Shown here: positions 31,163 to 45,500 of the stretch, piece by piece
Position numbering within the stretch: the first letter of the stretch is position 1
Layout of the letters: every line of letters starts with the position of its first letter
Assembly: GCA_016098155.1 (NCBI GenBank)
Contig: JAAAJB010000104.1
Location: 1 to 64,000, forward strand
Reading direction: 5' to 3'
From: Actinomortierella ambigua
Lineage: Eukaryota; Mortierellomycota; Mortierellomycetes; Mortierellales; Mortierellaceae
DNA: 64,000 bases
The notes under the pieces: generated by a model
Database searches by the model: none
Told to the model about the DNA's origin: nothing
Seen by the model: only the letters and a program-made list of their open reading frames with translations
Made by a program: the position numbers and the translations under genes

Positions 31163-32236
31163 GATGTGATGAGTTTGCTTCTTGTAGTGAGGTGAAGAAA
31201 GAGGACGAACAAAGTCGAGGTTGGTTTTAAATGAGCACAACAAGGGAGAGGTGGGGGGGAGTATTTTTTACATCAATTTGAAAATAGTGACTGCTTACTG
31301 CGTCCCCTCAACTGCAATGCTGCGGGAAATTTTATCGAGGTCCAAAAGCGAAGCGAGAAGGTGAGAGAGCTGACAAGACGGCAAGTGTAACTCTGCCACA
31401 CTTGCAGCTCTACTCTCCACATTTCCGCAGCTAAACCATGCATTCCGAAGATCTCAAATAAAGCAAAGGTCATTACCAGTGACTGCATACTCCTCTCAAG
31501 GGAGAGGTAGAAAATGATCCTTCCTATTTCCCTGGACTGCGTACAGCAGTACTTTTGAAGTTTATTCCTCCAGCACATGTCCTAGTGCTACCAACGAAGC
31601 AAAACAAGAGCCATTAGCCCATGGCCATAGCAATGCAGGCGAAAGTTTGAGCTCAACCACAAACAACATCGCATCATTCATTGCCCAGCATTTCAATACA
31701 CATTTTTGGTTTCTTGCAAACAATGATCTTTAATAGTATATAAGAATGCATGGTCAACCGTTGAGATTCTCTCATACAGGACAGCGGAAAAGGTTGTTTG
31801 TGTGGTGTGTGTGTTTGTGTGGAGTAAGTGTACATCGGAAAATTGAGAGGAGAGCGAGGTGTAGGTATGCTAACAAGCAAAGCAAAAAAAAGAAAAGAAA
31901 AGAAAAGAAAGAACTGCCTCTAGGGTAGTAAACAAGGAAACGACAAAACGATTCAAGAAAACAACAACTTTCTAGTGAGAAGACAAAAAAAGACAGAAAC
32001 AAAAAGCGATTAAAACAGGACAATGTTCAAGGCGAAAGAAAAAAAAATGAGGTTGCGAGTAAAGAACAAGGAAGGAAAGGAAAGGAAAGAAAAAATGATA
32101 AGGGAGGATGAAAGGTAGTTTGGGTAATAATGCACTACACTAATGGAGGAAGGAAGTCTGCTCGATTACATTCCAAGACTTTCTGTGTGTTGTTGCTTTG
32201 CTGCCCTAGTATTTCGACGTTTTTTTTTCTCCTTCT
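31163..32236. other. Intergenic: eIF6 promoter and 3' flank of the WOPR gene
   Basis: Both neighbours are on the minus strand. The stretch from 31880 to 32110 is A-rich with AAAAG runs. I see no gene; the ~100-codon minus frame at 31273-31578 has no start context, splice sites or recognisable family. Confidence 0.6.
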
Positions 32237-34356
32237 TCAAGGAGACGAGCCATAGTGATCGTGCTGGCCGTGGTGATCTGATATTGGTCCCAGAGTTGCG
32301 GGTGCGCTACTATAGGGTGGGTACGAGGCAATGTCATTCCAACCTTGTGTTGTGGGCAGGTGGTGATATTGCTGAGCCTGATGGGATGACGCTGTCGAGG
32401 ACAAACCAAAACCACTGGTGCTACCTGACGAGGGCGAAGAGTGGTAGCCCATTGACAGGTTAAAGTCGTGTGGCAGGTGGTGTGCTGTTGTGCCGTTGGG
32501 GCCAGCAGGGCTGGGAAGCATCATGGCAGGCGATCCAGAGTTGTAAGGGCTGGGCGAAAGGCTATGTCGCTGCTGGCCCTGTGTCTGCTGGTTGGTTGAC
32601 TGTGTCGAAGAAGTCGAAGACGCCTGAGAGACCGATGGAAGAGTCGACGATGCCGACAACTGGGGCGACTGGCCTTGCGAGGGTTGCTGGGGCTGAGAGG
32701 TATAAGACATGAACCCGCTTGGTGGCCGCGACAGGTAAGATGGGCGTATCGGGGGAGGCGTCGTCGAAGACTGGTCCGTCAAAGGCGTCCCGTTCCCACT
32801 CGTAGGCGACCCGTACCCAAAGCTGGGAGGGAAGGATGTGTGCTGGGGACTATAGGCATGTGGCGTGTGGTGGTGCTGGCCCAGATGCGGCAAGGTCGGG
32901 TGGTAGGTCGACGGCGAATATTGATGATGTTGGGACTGCTGCGATCCTGGATGGTGGTATGACTTTGAGAAGACATCAAGGATCTGTTCGGGCTCCGTCT
33001 TTGGTCGCACATGGTTGTTCACAAAGCCCGTTGACGAAAAGTCGGCTCCGTTGGCGCCAATGGTGTGGAATGGTGCGCTAGGGGTGCGAGGGCTGTGGTT
33101 TGACACGGGTGAGTGCATAGGATCGGTCACTATTATCCGGAAGCATCAAAAGAAGGAAGAGATGGAAAAAAAAGAGCATTGTCAGCATAAAGATGTTGAG
33201 AGCACTGTTTCGTCGCGCGCGTGAGAAGAGAAGAGCCAAGTCTGAAGAACAAGCCAAACGACAGTATACAATCCAATTCGCTCCGTTGATCGTGCTTCTT
33301 CTGCAGAAGGGGGGTAAGGGGAGGGAGGGAGCCAAAGCTGCAACAAAAGATAACCACATTGAGTAGACCATCTGTCACCTCGACTCTTGGGCTGATTGTT
33401 CATCCATGTATCATGCTTTCTCGTGGGCCAGGTGGTGTCAATAAATTCAGGATGGGCGTCGACTGTTGTAGTGTGATTGATGTACTTTACGAATGCAAGA
33501 TCTCAATCGTTTCCTTTTAGTGTGTACAAAGAACACAAAAGGGCACCTCTCCTAAAGTCCATATGACAAACACACCTCTACACTCGCTATGCTTGACAAT
33601 TGTCGTTCCCCCCCCCCTCCGCCCTCCCTTCCCACCAAAAATTATCCTGACTAATCCCCATTGAATACCCTCTCCCCCCCCCATCCCCACCCCTTCCCTC
33701 CTTCCTTTCAACTTTTCTCTTCCTAGTCGTGGAGTGAGAAACAAACTCTTACATTCTCCCAACTTACACTGCTCCATCAGAGGAGGGATGCGGAAGTTTT
33801 GCTTGGACAGGAACTCGGGACTAATCTCGAGGCTCGCAAGCTCGGGGAGCGACGAAGGTGTGCGAAGCTTGCCTTGGAGGACATCATCCTTGGAGTAGTA
33901 GGAGATCAAGTGCTGCGACACACCGTTGACGACGATCGACATGGTCTTCTTGACCAGGCCGTTCTTCTTGAATCGGTACGAGTTGGTGAGGGAGCCCACT
34001 AGAGCGCGCTCCTTGTTCTTCTCGATGGCTGACTCGACATCACTGGATGAGGACCGCGAGGCTCTGTCGATGGGCGAGGCATCCTTTTTGCCCGAGTTGC
34101 GTTTGTCGAGCTCACGGTACACCAAAAAGTTGCCGAGGATGCGCGAGGGCGACCAGACCAATCCATCTGTCCACCGTTTGATGCCCGACTCTCGCTCGTC
34201 AAAGACAAAGACAGTGCCCGATTGGACAATGCGGCGCTCCTTCTCCTGCAGGCGGCGACAGATACGTGGCAACAAGCCTCGATGGCAGGCCTCAAAGATC
34301 AGCAGGGTATCCTGCGTGGTCTCGATGAATCCGTGGAATGTCTCGACAATGCTCAT
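32237..34356 (-). CDS. WOPR-domain transcription factor (Wor1/Gti1/Pac2 family)
   Basis: Three exons (33768-34356, 33379-33462, 32237-33129) give 521 residues. The WOPR DNA-binding domain is at the N-terminus: WOPRa (residues ~6-95) has TFHGFIETTQDTLLIFEACH and GIKRWTDGLVWSPSRILGNF; WOPRb (~130-200) has LVKKTMSIVVNGVSQHLISYYSKDD and a FRIPPL end. The rest is Pro/Ser/Gln/His-rich and disordered, likely an activation region. This family controls morphological switching and virulence programmes in fungi (Wor1 in Candida, Ryp1 in Histoplasma, Gti1/Pac2 in fission yeast). The short second exon (FDAHPEFIDTTWPTRKHDTW) is fixed by phase at both ends. The upstream intergenic region is extremely long. 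The family is certain; the subfamily is not. Confidence 0.92.
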
Positions 34357-34810
34357 CGCGGAAGGGGAGGGTGTGGAAGAAGCGGGGGTGGAAGAAGGAG
34401 GAGGAAGAGGTCCGTGAAGGAAATCGGGAGCTTCTAAGGAAGGAATCTTGGCGACCTGGTATCTTTATGAGCAAGGTGGGCGGTTGATGGTCGTCGACAG
34501 TTCGACAGTTGGCGAGCTGTGAGCGTGGGAGGGAAGCGACGAAGAAGAGAAAAGAAAAGAAAGAGAAAGGAAAACAAAAGATGCGATCGGGTGAGTTCAA
34601 TTTGTACGCGCCTATTTTTTTGTGTTCTTTGGCCGTTTGTTTCGATCAGGGTGCTGAGGAGGGAAGGAAGGAAGGAAGGGAAGGAGGGAAGGACAAGTAA
34701 CAAAGAGATGAAGGAGGAGGGGAAGTGAGGGGGAGAAGAAGGAGAGCCAAGAGTAGGCTGTCACCACGCAAATACACCAAGTCCACAACACCCTCTCACA
34801 TCATATCAAC

Positions 34811-34920
34811 GTGGAGAGAGAGAGAGAGAGAGGAGAGGGGGTGGTGATCGTGATCGTGGTCGTGATGGGAGAGGGAGAGAGAAAAGGAAGGGAAGGAAGG
34901 AGAGAGAGAGAGAGAGAGAG
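34811..34920. repeat. GA-rich microsatellite cluster upstream of the WOPR gene
   Basis: Two (AG)n runs flank a GGTGGTGATCGTGATCGTGG-like stretch. On the WOPR sense strand this is CT-rich and lies 450-560 bases before the ATG, so it may be in the 5' leader. Confidence 0.8.
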
Positions 34921-36961
34921 GTCTCTGTCTGTGTCTGTGTTCCCCCCACCACCACCACCACCACCATCATCATCATCACCACCAAAGACAATCACCCTCA
35001 TCGCCCGGTTTATTCGGTCAGGTCAGCAAGAAGCAGCAGCAACCCACATCCTCCCATTCATCCATCCCCTCTCGCCTTTCTCTCTCTATCTCTCTCTCTC
35101 TCTATCTCTCCTTCATGACCGCAAAGGTATGTATCCAGAGCAACATACCACCTCTTTTTCCCACCACCCACCACAGCAGCGCATCTTGACCAATACGGGA
35201 ATGCATTCATGGATAGATACGGCTGACTGCTTTCCGTACCTCCCCTCTCTCTCTTCTCTCTCCCCGCCCGCGCCGTTCTTTTTTTTTTTTTTTTTTTATT
35301 TTTTTTTTTCTCACTCAGCCATCGAGCCGTCTTGGCTGCCAACATGACAAGAGGAAAGAAGATACAATCCTTCTTCGTCTCCTCCTCCTCCCCCTTTTTT
35401 TTCTGCTTCTTTGTGTTAACCCAAGATGGAAGGCAAGGCCGAGCACACACATGAGAGCATGTTGCAAGATTGTGAAAGAGCTCTCTCTCTCTATCACACA
35501 CAAACCCTTCCGGGGTTTGCTCGTCTTCGTCCACCTGTGTGCCTGTTTGTTGTTGCCGCTATTGTTGTTCTTGCTGCTGCTGTTGTTGTTGTTGTTGTTG
35601 TGTTTGTCCACTCTCCACTCTTTTGCTCTTTTTTATCGCTGCTATGTTTGTAAGCCGAGTGGATGGCTGACAGGTTTGGTCGGCACATCCTTCCTCCCTC
35701 GTTTCCTTCCTTCCTTCCTTCCTTCCCCTCCCCCGTACCCACCTTTGCGCCGCTCAGCAACAACAAAAAAATACCAAACCAGCCAGCCTCTCTTGGCCAT
35801 CCTCGGTATCACACAGGGCGAATAGAATCAGCTCATATCAACTCGGGAAACAACTTGCGAGATCAGTCCTCGTAATGTCCCAACCAAAACATGAGCCGGA
35901 TAATAATTGAAAGAAAAACTAGGGCGAACGTACTCACTGCCCTCCCCCGAAAAAAAAGGGAAAGAAAAACTCTTCAACCCAGTATTCATTCTCGAGAGCA
36001 ACACCCGCCATTTCTCTCTTTCACCCTCCTTTTCGAGAACAATAAGCGAAGATCGACATGGCGTGGAGAAGGGGAGGAGGAGGAGAGACAAACCAAACCA
36101 AGGAGGGGGGTGTTAAACATGCACAAACTATATGGTAGAGAAGGTTTTCCAAACTCTCCCATATGGAGCCTGAAGTGGGAGAAATGCCTTGAGAAAGGAC
36201 TGATCCAAAGAGGCACACAGACACATCAGCAGCAAAAGAATGACAGGAAAGGGAAAAGGTGCAGTCAAACGACGAAAAAGGGGGGGTGTATTGTGTGTAG
36301 CGTTGTTTGCAAGTGGGGGTTTGTTATACGAACCTTGTTCACCGAAAAGTGCGTGGCAAGATGAGATGCAGAACCTTTTTTTTTGGTTGTTGTTGTTGTT
36401 GTGGATGCTCGCTCGAATGAGACAAAGATCAGAGATGGACTTGCTCAAGACAGAGAGTTGAATCCGAATGAAGGGGGGAAGGAGAGAGGGAGAGGAGGAA
36501 CGAAAGGAAGAAGGCTTCAAAGTCTACCAAGGAAGGGTCGCTGCGAGTACAGTGGTTCCTGAGGCGAGAGAACAGAAAAAAAAGAGAGTTGTGGGAGGGA
36601 ATGAACCTTTTTATGAATGAAGGTTCGGTTTCGATTGGAGGGCTCGTTGTTGCCTTTTGTGAAAGATGCAATGAAACAAAGGACGGAGAGTGAGGGAGAA
36701 CAATGCAATGCCAAAAGAAAAAAAAAATAAAAACAAAGACAGATGACGACGAGGGTGGGGAGGAAGAGGGACGGGGAAGTAGAGGAGGAGGAAGAGTGTG
36801 AGAGTTGGGAAGTATGATGGCGCTGGCACCGAAGAAAAAAGAAGAAAACAGATGAGAACAGGCGAGGAGTGCAGCTCCTTTTAAGGTCCACCCCCCCAAG
36901 AACAGGCGCTGCAACAGAATCAACAGCAGCAGCAAGTATCCGGAAAGACCAGAGAGAGAGA

Positions 36962-37027
36962 AAGAAGAAGAGTGAGTGAGTGAGTGAGTGAAAGTAAGAG
37001 AGAAAGAGAGAGAGAGAGAGAGAGAGG
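36962..37027. repeat. GAGT then GA microsatellite
   Basis: About five TGAG units (36971-36990) and, after a short break, an (AG)n run to about 37027. CT runs follow at 37075-37098 on the same strand. Confidence 0.85.
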
Positions 37028-37576
37028 AGAGAGCCCTATTCAATAGCTGCTTGACTGACTAACACCCCTCCTCTCTTCTCTCTCTCTCTCTCTCTCTCAC
37101 CCCACTTTAGTATAATAGTAGTCGCACTCACTGAGAGACTGGCACGATTATTGGCCGTGTAAATGTATTGACCCGTTGCTATTCTAAGTCGTCTGTTGAA
37201 AAGAATACCCCTCCCCCAAGATCGCCACAGCTATTGGTCCCTAGTATAGTTTCACTTATGCCAGATCCGCTCAGCATTGCTCGTTCTTTCCCTCCAGTAA
37301 GAAAGAAGACGCCCCCGCCTACTCTCCCCTCTCAGGCTCCAGCTCCAGCTACACCACCACCACCACCACCACTCACCACCGCCACCACCGGCCTGGGACA
37401 GGACTGACCAGCAGGGCTGCTCCCTTCTTTTTCTTTCTCGCCCCCTCCCCCGCCCTCCACCCTCACATTTAGTCTATTCGGGCCATGAAAGAGATAGCGG
37501 GGAGACTCGCCGTGAACCTGATCTGATCAGATCATCACTCCTCCTCCCTGGCAACCCTCTCTCATACAAGGTTGTG

Positions 37577-37580
<4 letters not shown>

Positions 37581-37634
<54 letters not shown>
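37581..37634. repeat. Perfect CT dinucleotide repeat, 27 units
   Basis: An uninterrupted (CT)27, the longest pure dinucleotide run in the window, about 3.2 kb upstream of the WOPR ATG. Confidence 0.95.
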
Positions 37635-37639
<5 letters not shown>

Positions 37640-39521
37640 ACCACAGCAGGCCAGCAATAGGATCATCAAGAGAGCAGAGGAGCACTCCGATCACATTCAA
37701 CGGAAAAAGGTGGAACTTGAATCAAAAAAAAAGTAGGTGCCAGAAACATATAGTGGATGTGTGTGTGTCCCTCTGACCCGGAGAACACCAGAATGGTTGG
37801 ATCCATTGCAAGCAACCCTTGATTCTCCAAGAAAAATGGACAAAGAACAATCATTCACAGGATGATCATGATCCTGTCGTCACTTGTTCTTCCCACCCTG
37901 CAACCATCTTTCCCCCACCCTCCTTCCATCACTTCTCGTTCTCTTTTCCTCGCACAGGACATCCTATCGCGCACGACATCCTAGCGCGCAGGACATATAC
38001 CTCTCTTCTGCCAGTGTGGATCCTTGAACCGTCCCATTCTTCCTATCCTACCGACCTCTCACCCCCCCCCTTCAATCTCATATATCGCTCTCGTTGAGCA
38101 TCCAGGCCTCTTTCGGGAAAAAAAATGGAAAAAAGAATGTATCGGATTGAAATCTCATACGGTAATTCTGGAGCCAGTTGTACGAGCGCAGTCGCAGTTG
38201 AAGGGTTGTCGATCATTTTGTTCCTGAGAAATTTTCGAGTGACCAGGCGTTCGTTATTCCATGGCATGCAGAAGTACAACTCGCAACGTCCCCTCTCCGC
38301 TGGGCTTTTCTTTTTTTTTTCGTGGGGCAGGTAAAACATTTGTCGTGCGAATAGACTCTTTTCTCCTCGCACTGTGTATCGCGCAGTGGAGAGCGTGAGG
38401 ATGCAGTTGTTCCTAGCATAGTGAGGAAAAGACGATTGGGGCAACCCTGACAACCAGTTGTGTCCATTAGATGCACATCCCTTTCTGCGCCTTGATCGTA
38501 AACTTCACTCTCTTATGTACATGCACCCCTTCTCTCCTCAAGTACGCAGTAGCCCAAAGACGAAAGGAATATACCCTCCATTGTGATGCCAGTTAAACGA
38601 GAAAAAAAAAACAGACAATAGACCATGTCTTTTTTTTTTCTTTCATACTGTCGTCGGGAGAGGTAATAAAACACATGTCCGACGATCGTGGGCTTACGAG
38701 GCGATGGTGAACGTGAGACTCCAACGACATTCGAGTCCGACCATGCATGCCCGCAAGATACATTTACACCACGAGAGCAAACAAAAACAATCAGCAAACA
38801 GCCAGAGGTGGACAGCACAGGAATCGGCCCTCTCGACCTGCTTACTCAAAGGTGTGTTCATTACCATCGTGTGAGACTGGAATGGATCAAAAATGCACTC
38901 GCACCAACCAATTACGGAAAGAGAAGACGATATATATATTTAACAAAAAACAGGATTGAGCCCTTGAATGGTTTGAAGAACAGGGGTTTCTTTTTCCCAC
39001 AGCCTCTCAAACGGAGTCAAGAAGGAAATGGTGTGACATGGTTCTATGTCATGGCATTTCCAAAAAAAAAAAAAAAAAAAAGAGAGTTTGAGGGAACTTA
39101 AACTTCATTGCTGGTTAGGACACCAGACGGCGAGGGAGTTGGAACTCTACGTAAACTGAGAACGAGCCTCCTCTTGATGGTCAACCCACGAACCCAACAC
39201 ACTTCGGAGCATGTTTGCCACACCTGCAGGAATCTTGAAACCATGTCAGGAATCAGAGGTTTGCTGTGTTGTGCTTTCGTTGGCACGCAAACTGAAAGAC
39301 TCGAGCGTTTGGTAGAGCTGTGAAGGCATACCTCTATTTTGACCTTTTGCACTGCCTCTACGCCCAATGTCCACAATACTGAAATTAGCGACGCTTGGCA
39401 GCATTGGTATCGTCGAGGGGGTCTGTGTGCTAGTCGTTCACATCAAAAGGCATCGCTTATCATCATTTTGCGCGAGATAATCTTCTGATCTCTTGTCATG
39501 CGCCTCTTATACTCTCGTCAG

Positions 39522-39523
<2 letters not shown>

Positions 39524-39566
<43 letters not shown>
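39524..39566. repeat. CT dinucleotide repeat, ~21 units
   Basis: An uninterrupted CT run in the middle of the gene-poor region. Confidence 0.95.
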
Positions 39567-39569
<3 letters not shown>

Positions 39570-42500
39570 TATCACTCTCTTGTTCCTCCATCGAATTAAG
39601 ATCATGCATTCCACAAGCAAGTTCAATACTTTCGTCTATATATTTCATGCAAAGAGTGGTTCTGCTAAAGTGACAATTACAAAGCTGGATAAGTTGCGTC
39701 GATAATCGAGCTGGCCTTCAGCGTGTTCGGTAAGCGGGCCCCATGCAACAGACCCAATTTACCCTTTTCATAGATGTACTTGGATTATCTTCTTACTATG
39801 CGTTTCCTTGCAGCTTGGTCAAAAACACTGTATACAGCAAGGTCTGGTCTTTTAGGTCCTTCCCCTGGAGTTGCGGTTTTTTGTTTCCACTTTTGGTTCA
39901 GAGAGGCGGGCACTGCCTCACTACGTAGGTTGTGTTTTTTTTGTCAACAATGAGCGGAAAGGCAAAAAGAAAAAAAAATGTGTACATCACATTTTAGGGG
40001 GGAGGGGGGGAACAATGCAACTTCTCCATATCGCGAACCATGCAAGGTTGTACACCCCACTTCCACGTTTTTTTTGGGATGCTTTGGATCATACCGTCCA
40101 CCAAATCTACCCAAAATCTTGTTCAAACTCTCGCCGCGCTCGCTCTCACTAAAACATGTGCGCAAACCTTTGGATGCATGTGGAGAGTGTAGTGTGTGCA
40201 CTGTTCCTGATCAACCTTGCTGCCTGGTGGTAGCAAAGAGGGGGAGGAAGGAGGAGGAGAGGGGGGGGGAGAGATTGGGTGTGTGTACATTTGCGAGGTA
40301 TCTCGAAAACGTCGGGTAGTCATTATTGTCGAAGAAAGACAAAGATGCATGGTGTAGCGACTCTCTCTCACTCTCATTCTCCCTCTCTCAGAGTAGGAAA
40401 TGTTTCCTCCATTCTCTCTGCTATCCACTCAGGCTCACGTCATCATGCATCTACATCCTTGAACAAACAACACACACAGTGGGACGAGTTTTCTCTCACA
40501 GCGAATTGCTCTTTTTTGATAACAACGGGAAGCGAAAGCCACCATTGGAACGGAGTGTGGTGTCGTCTGCAAATGTTTTTATATGGGCCTACTTTTGCGG
40601 TGTTTTCTATTTCAATCTCCCTCGACTAAAAAAAACAACACTTCGGGTAGCTCGGCAACGAAAGTGGAACTGCAACCCCGATACCCTAACATAACAACAA
40701 TATATGCATCTCACCAAAACATCCAAACACTGTGCAGGAGAAGAAAGGGAATAACGATGGGGAGGGAAGGGTATTCTTTCCAGACACGGGAACGATCCTT
40801 ACAAAAGAGAGAGAGAGAGTCTCTGACTTTGATCCAAGTTTCGGGCATCGATGAGTCCTCTTTTATTTTCTTATTGCCTCTTGGGATCAAAATGGGTGAA
40901 AATTTTCCTTGGAAAAGTGTCGTCAAGGTTGTTGTGGCTACATATCGAACAAAAGTGATCGCAGATCGCTCGGCCCCCATATGTCGAGTAGAGTTTCGAA
41001 AAAAGCATAACTCTGCGGGGCAAGTGTATCCTTCCGCTCGACAACGTCGTCAAAAGGTAAAATCGGGTGCGAGGTTGATGGGCAGGCCAAAAGGCAGTCT
41101 GTCGTTGAGATAGTTCCCTCTAATCCAATCGCCGAAAGCAGGTTCGAAAAAAACTTTGTTGCTCGCCTCCACCAAACGATCGCTCAAGCTTGACGAGAAA
41201 AAGCCTATGGGTCTTAGATGTGACAGGCTGATTACTCCTTGCTGGAACCAGTTTTTTTGGCAGCACCATCGGCTTGGGGGAGGCGACAGGAGCTTGGGAC
41301 CTATTGTTCCCTTCAGGGAGATCTAATTTTTTTAAACCTTCTGGAACGCAGGCCAGAGCTCTCTCTTCTCTCTGTCTTTTTTTTTTTTCCGGAGGCCTCG
41401 TGAACAGTGTCTTTCAACAAGAATATGGATCCTTCATTATTCCCAACACACCCGCCCAAGAGGTTAGTACCTTCTCGTGAGACACCAGGGATCACAAAAC
41501 CTGTAGTCTAAGACACCGGAGAGGTTGACGGTTGGTGTGTGATTTGTCTATCACTCCAGTCTCCTTTTGTTGCTGTACGTACTTGCGGTCAGCCTCCTTC
41601 TGGCCCAGGCCTGTTTCTCTTTTTTATATCCAATTGCTCCTAGCTGGCCCTTCCCACGACCATTTTTGCGTCAACGGACACAAGCTACCGGGTAGTCTAC
41701 CCCCAACTTACATCCCAAACCGTTGGGAAGTATATGTCGAAGCCAACGTTTCCCCACCCCCCCACCCCCTGAAGTTCGTTCGTACCACCATTTTCGTGAT
41801 TCGTTTGCATAAGGCAAACGTTTACAACCCAAAGGTCATGTTGGGACGAACGCTACACAATGAAAAACGTCCTAAAAAAAGTTTGGAAAAGAGCTTGATG
41901 GCTTGAGCTGGTTGAGCCAAGAGCAGGGCATGGCATCTCTGGAGTCTTTTGCTGCCGCACTCTATTTCCCCCTCTTGCCATCACTTCTTGCCTCGGCTAT
42001 TGGCACAACCAAAAAGAGTTCTTCCCACGAGGCAAGCAAAATGCTAGTAACAGTTTAGCTATAGTGTAGTTCAGCGAACCCATGAGTAGCGTGAGGCAGA
42101 CATAAGGAGAAGGACGAAGGAGGCGGAGAGTCGGAAGAACAGAAGAAGAGTATGTACAGTGTACAGTAGACTACATGCAATGTACCCCTCGTCCCTCCTT
42201 ATTCTACTTCCCCTGCTGCTGTTGCTGTGGGCCAACAACTTGAGATGGTAACAGCAGGGGCTTTGTCTAGTCTACCACCACTGTTCACTCTTCTGGCAGC
42301 TGCAGCTGGCTGCACAAGTCCATACCGAAATCGTCAGCGAGTGCTCTCTCGATTCTGATTGGATAAATATTGACTGGCTTCCACTCTTCTTTCTCATTGT
42401 CTCTTTTCGGGACGGCTGCCGGGGGGGTTCGTGTCATTGCACAAAAAGGCAAAAGGCGAATCGGAAGCTCCCTCTTTTGCCCTTTGTCTCGCCTCTTTAT

Positions 42501-45500
42501 TTCGTGATAAAAGGGAAAAAAAAATCTCGCCCCATTCCCCCCCCCTGGCAATACCTTCCATGCATTCAAGGGAAAAGAGGGTGTCGCGTAGCTGCCCAGA
42601 TGTGTGTTGATTCCGATGATTGTTGTTTTTCCATCCTACCACTTGCTGATTCAGCTGTGATAGGTTGAGGAGAACCTTTCTATTTTCTATTACTGTATGG
42701 TGTTGAACAACCTGCTGTGCTCCAGTTAGAGGGAAGAGGCGGGGAAAGGGTAACCACACCTCCTCCTTTCTCTCCGCTGCAGTACAATACTGTACAAAAG
42801 AAAAAAAAAAGTGTAGTGTGGGAAAGCAAGAGAGGGGGGTGGTTAGGAAGAACATTCTTTCCTAAAACGTCTTTCTCCACAAAAAAAAAAAAGTGACGCT
42901 CTCGATTACTTGCAAAACTGGGAGCACAAAGCCTGCTGTAGACTACCAACCCTTTCTTTCAATACATTTCAACCATCTCTCATTCTCAAATTGTCTGGCT
43001 CTCAGACGGAGAGTGAGAAAACAAGGAATCGTAGTGGAAAGAAGAGAGAGATGGGAGTCGGAAACTCCGGCACCACTTTCCACTTTCTCTTCGTCTTCTT
43101 CGTAGTAGTCTAGCTGGTGGTGGTTTTGTTCCTCGGAGCCATGGAGGCTGACTCCGCAACACTGCTTCAGACCTCGAGCGTAATCATCTACATAGCATTT
43201 TCTTTATTCCTTTCCGTATTTTCTATTTTTCTTTTCCTTGGCATGTTGAGGCCAAGGATACTTGAACTGCTATATGCATTGGCATACATGACCTGCAGAC
43301 TGTTTTTGGGTGTCTTCACACATGCTATTTCGCACTGAATGTAGAAAAGAAGAATTTAGTGAAACTATATTTCTTAACGGAAATGGCGATCTCCTCACTC
43401 ATTATTTTTCAAAGGGGGACGGACACCCTTCACCCTTCACCGCCCTCAATCTTTTCCACTTTGTCCGTTACGCAAAGAAGAGTGGTGGTACCTTTCCATG
43501 ACAAATCTCGCCCCTCCCCCCCCCCTCCCTGTCTTATATACACCTCGTATGGTAGTTCTAGTCTACCCGCCCGTCTACTCTTTACAGCGAGGGGCTTTTG
43601 TGAGTTTCCTTTTAGCTCATCCCGATGGCCCCTCCCCGAATTTATACGCAGGTACTACTAGCATATATATACATCGGATCAAGGGTATAGATGCTGTAAG
43701 GCTTTGCGCCGTTAGCATAGCAAACTAACTGAAAGGATGGTAAACATAGCACACTTAGAATCGATAGTGCATGCACTCCCTACTGTGCTAGACAATGCTG
43801 CTGTGATTCTCGTATGTCGGGCTGTGCAACGCCTTTTGCTCATTATGTTTCCGTCAGTGCATGGTCCATGACAGTCTCGTTTCGTTTTCTGCGTGTTCCA
43901 TCAGAGATGAACAGCGATGAACCAGAGCTTCAGCCATCGTGGTGTAACGTCGTGCTTTACTTTTATTTTATGGTTGTTTATTTATTTATTTTGGAGAAGT
44001 TCGATGGTTGTCATTGCAGAGTTGACCTTTGCATTCTCGTCTGCCTCTCGTAAACGCGGATTGGCAGACTTTAAAAAGAACAATACTATGTGGATGACCT
44101 CCAGTCGAAATGGCTACGCTCAGATGATGTACATGCCGAATAAACATTACACCAAGAACTAAGCAACATCCACTTTTTCCCTCAGTTGTGTCCTTACTCT
44201 CTTCCATTAGCAATAGCAACAGCCAATGGAGCGAAGGATTTTTTTTATTTGGCTGGAGGGTGATAGAGTCCATTGAGATTTGCTGGTTGGTGGTTGGTAC
44301 CCTTCGGGTACTCTCTTGCTGTTGTCTGTTTTTTTTCGCTCTCGATAACGTTTCCGTACGTACTGCACAGGGTTTCTGTATCCTGCAAGGTGTGTGTGTG
44401 CGTGTGTTGCTACTGATTTCTCGCTCTGTTGCTGTGACAATTCTTGTTTGTCTCTTTTGCACACTCGCGCTCTCTGTTTCTCCATGCGTCAGGCACATGG
44501 TTTGCCGAGGTACATCTGGGGTACAAACACAATGCAGCTGCGTGTCACCAACAAAACTGTGTGTTTTCTCTTTCGGCTTCCTGCTGGAGAGGGCATCGCT
44601 ACACTAGCCCTCTCTCTTCACAATCTCCCCCTGCTCTATCTCTCTCTCTCTCCCTTCTCTCGTTCGCTTCTCTATCACTCTGCATTGTGTCCTTCCCCTC
44701 CACTAGAGCTCTCCCTTTCCTCTGTCTTCGGGTCTTTTTCTTATTTGTCTCTTGCAAAAAGTATCGGATAAGGGATACCAATGGTGGGTGCGTAAACACC
44801 TTAAGAAGTCCTCCCTACACCTTTATCGCACATATCATCGGCATCAGCGTCGTCATTCATATCGCTCCACAAATATAAACTTGTGTTGGATGGTGTGAAG
44901 CCATGGGGTAGGGTGTCATACTATCTACTGTCATGGTGTCTGTTTCGGCAATACGCCTGACATTAAACAGAAACATAACCACTCACCGTGACGAAGAGCT
45001 CTTCATAGCCTCAAAAACCATTCAGGTCCTCCTCATTTCCTCGTAGTGCTGTTTAGTGGTGAGTTGGGTTGAGCAACCCGTTTTTTTAATTGTTGAAGCT
45101 AACAGACCAATAAATGACTGAGTGATTTCGGCAAATGGTATAACCCTCTTGGCGCTCTTCAACGTCTGGACATGACAGATAGCTGTTATCAACATCATCG
45201 CTGTCAGCAACAGTAGTTACAAATACACGGCTGGGGGGGAAAAAAAGGCTGAAAGAGGCGGATGGGAGGGGGGGGGGCAATTCATGATCGAAAGACTATG
45301 TGCAACCCCTCCCCCGGTTTTTTGTTGTGTCAGAGCCTCTCCCTTCCAGACTTGCCCTTTTTTTCCCCTTCCTACAGATGGGTACCAAAATGGTGCCGAC
45401 TGGGTCGCAGTGTTGCACAGTGGTACCATATTCTACGTACCATTTTTTTTGCGCCACTGTTGACTGCTGTGTCACAAGGCGCACAATATGTGTATTCAAA

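Noticed and set aside
36429..37043. 204-codon minus frame rich in Ser/Leu/Phe
   Set aside because: It is driven by GA/CT microsatellites, with no domain, no conserved start and no splice support.
38688..39376. Frames of 70-137 codons on both strands considered as a gene remnant
   Set aside because: They carry no family signature, run into homopolymers and have no phase-consistent splice sites.
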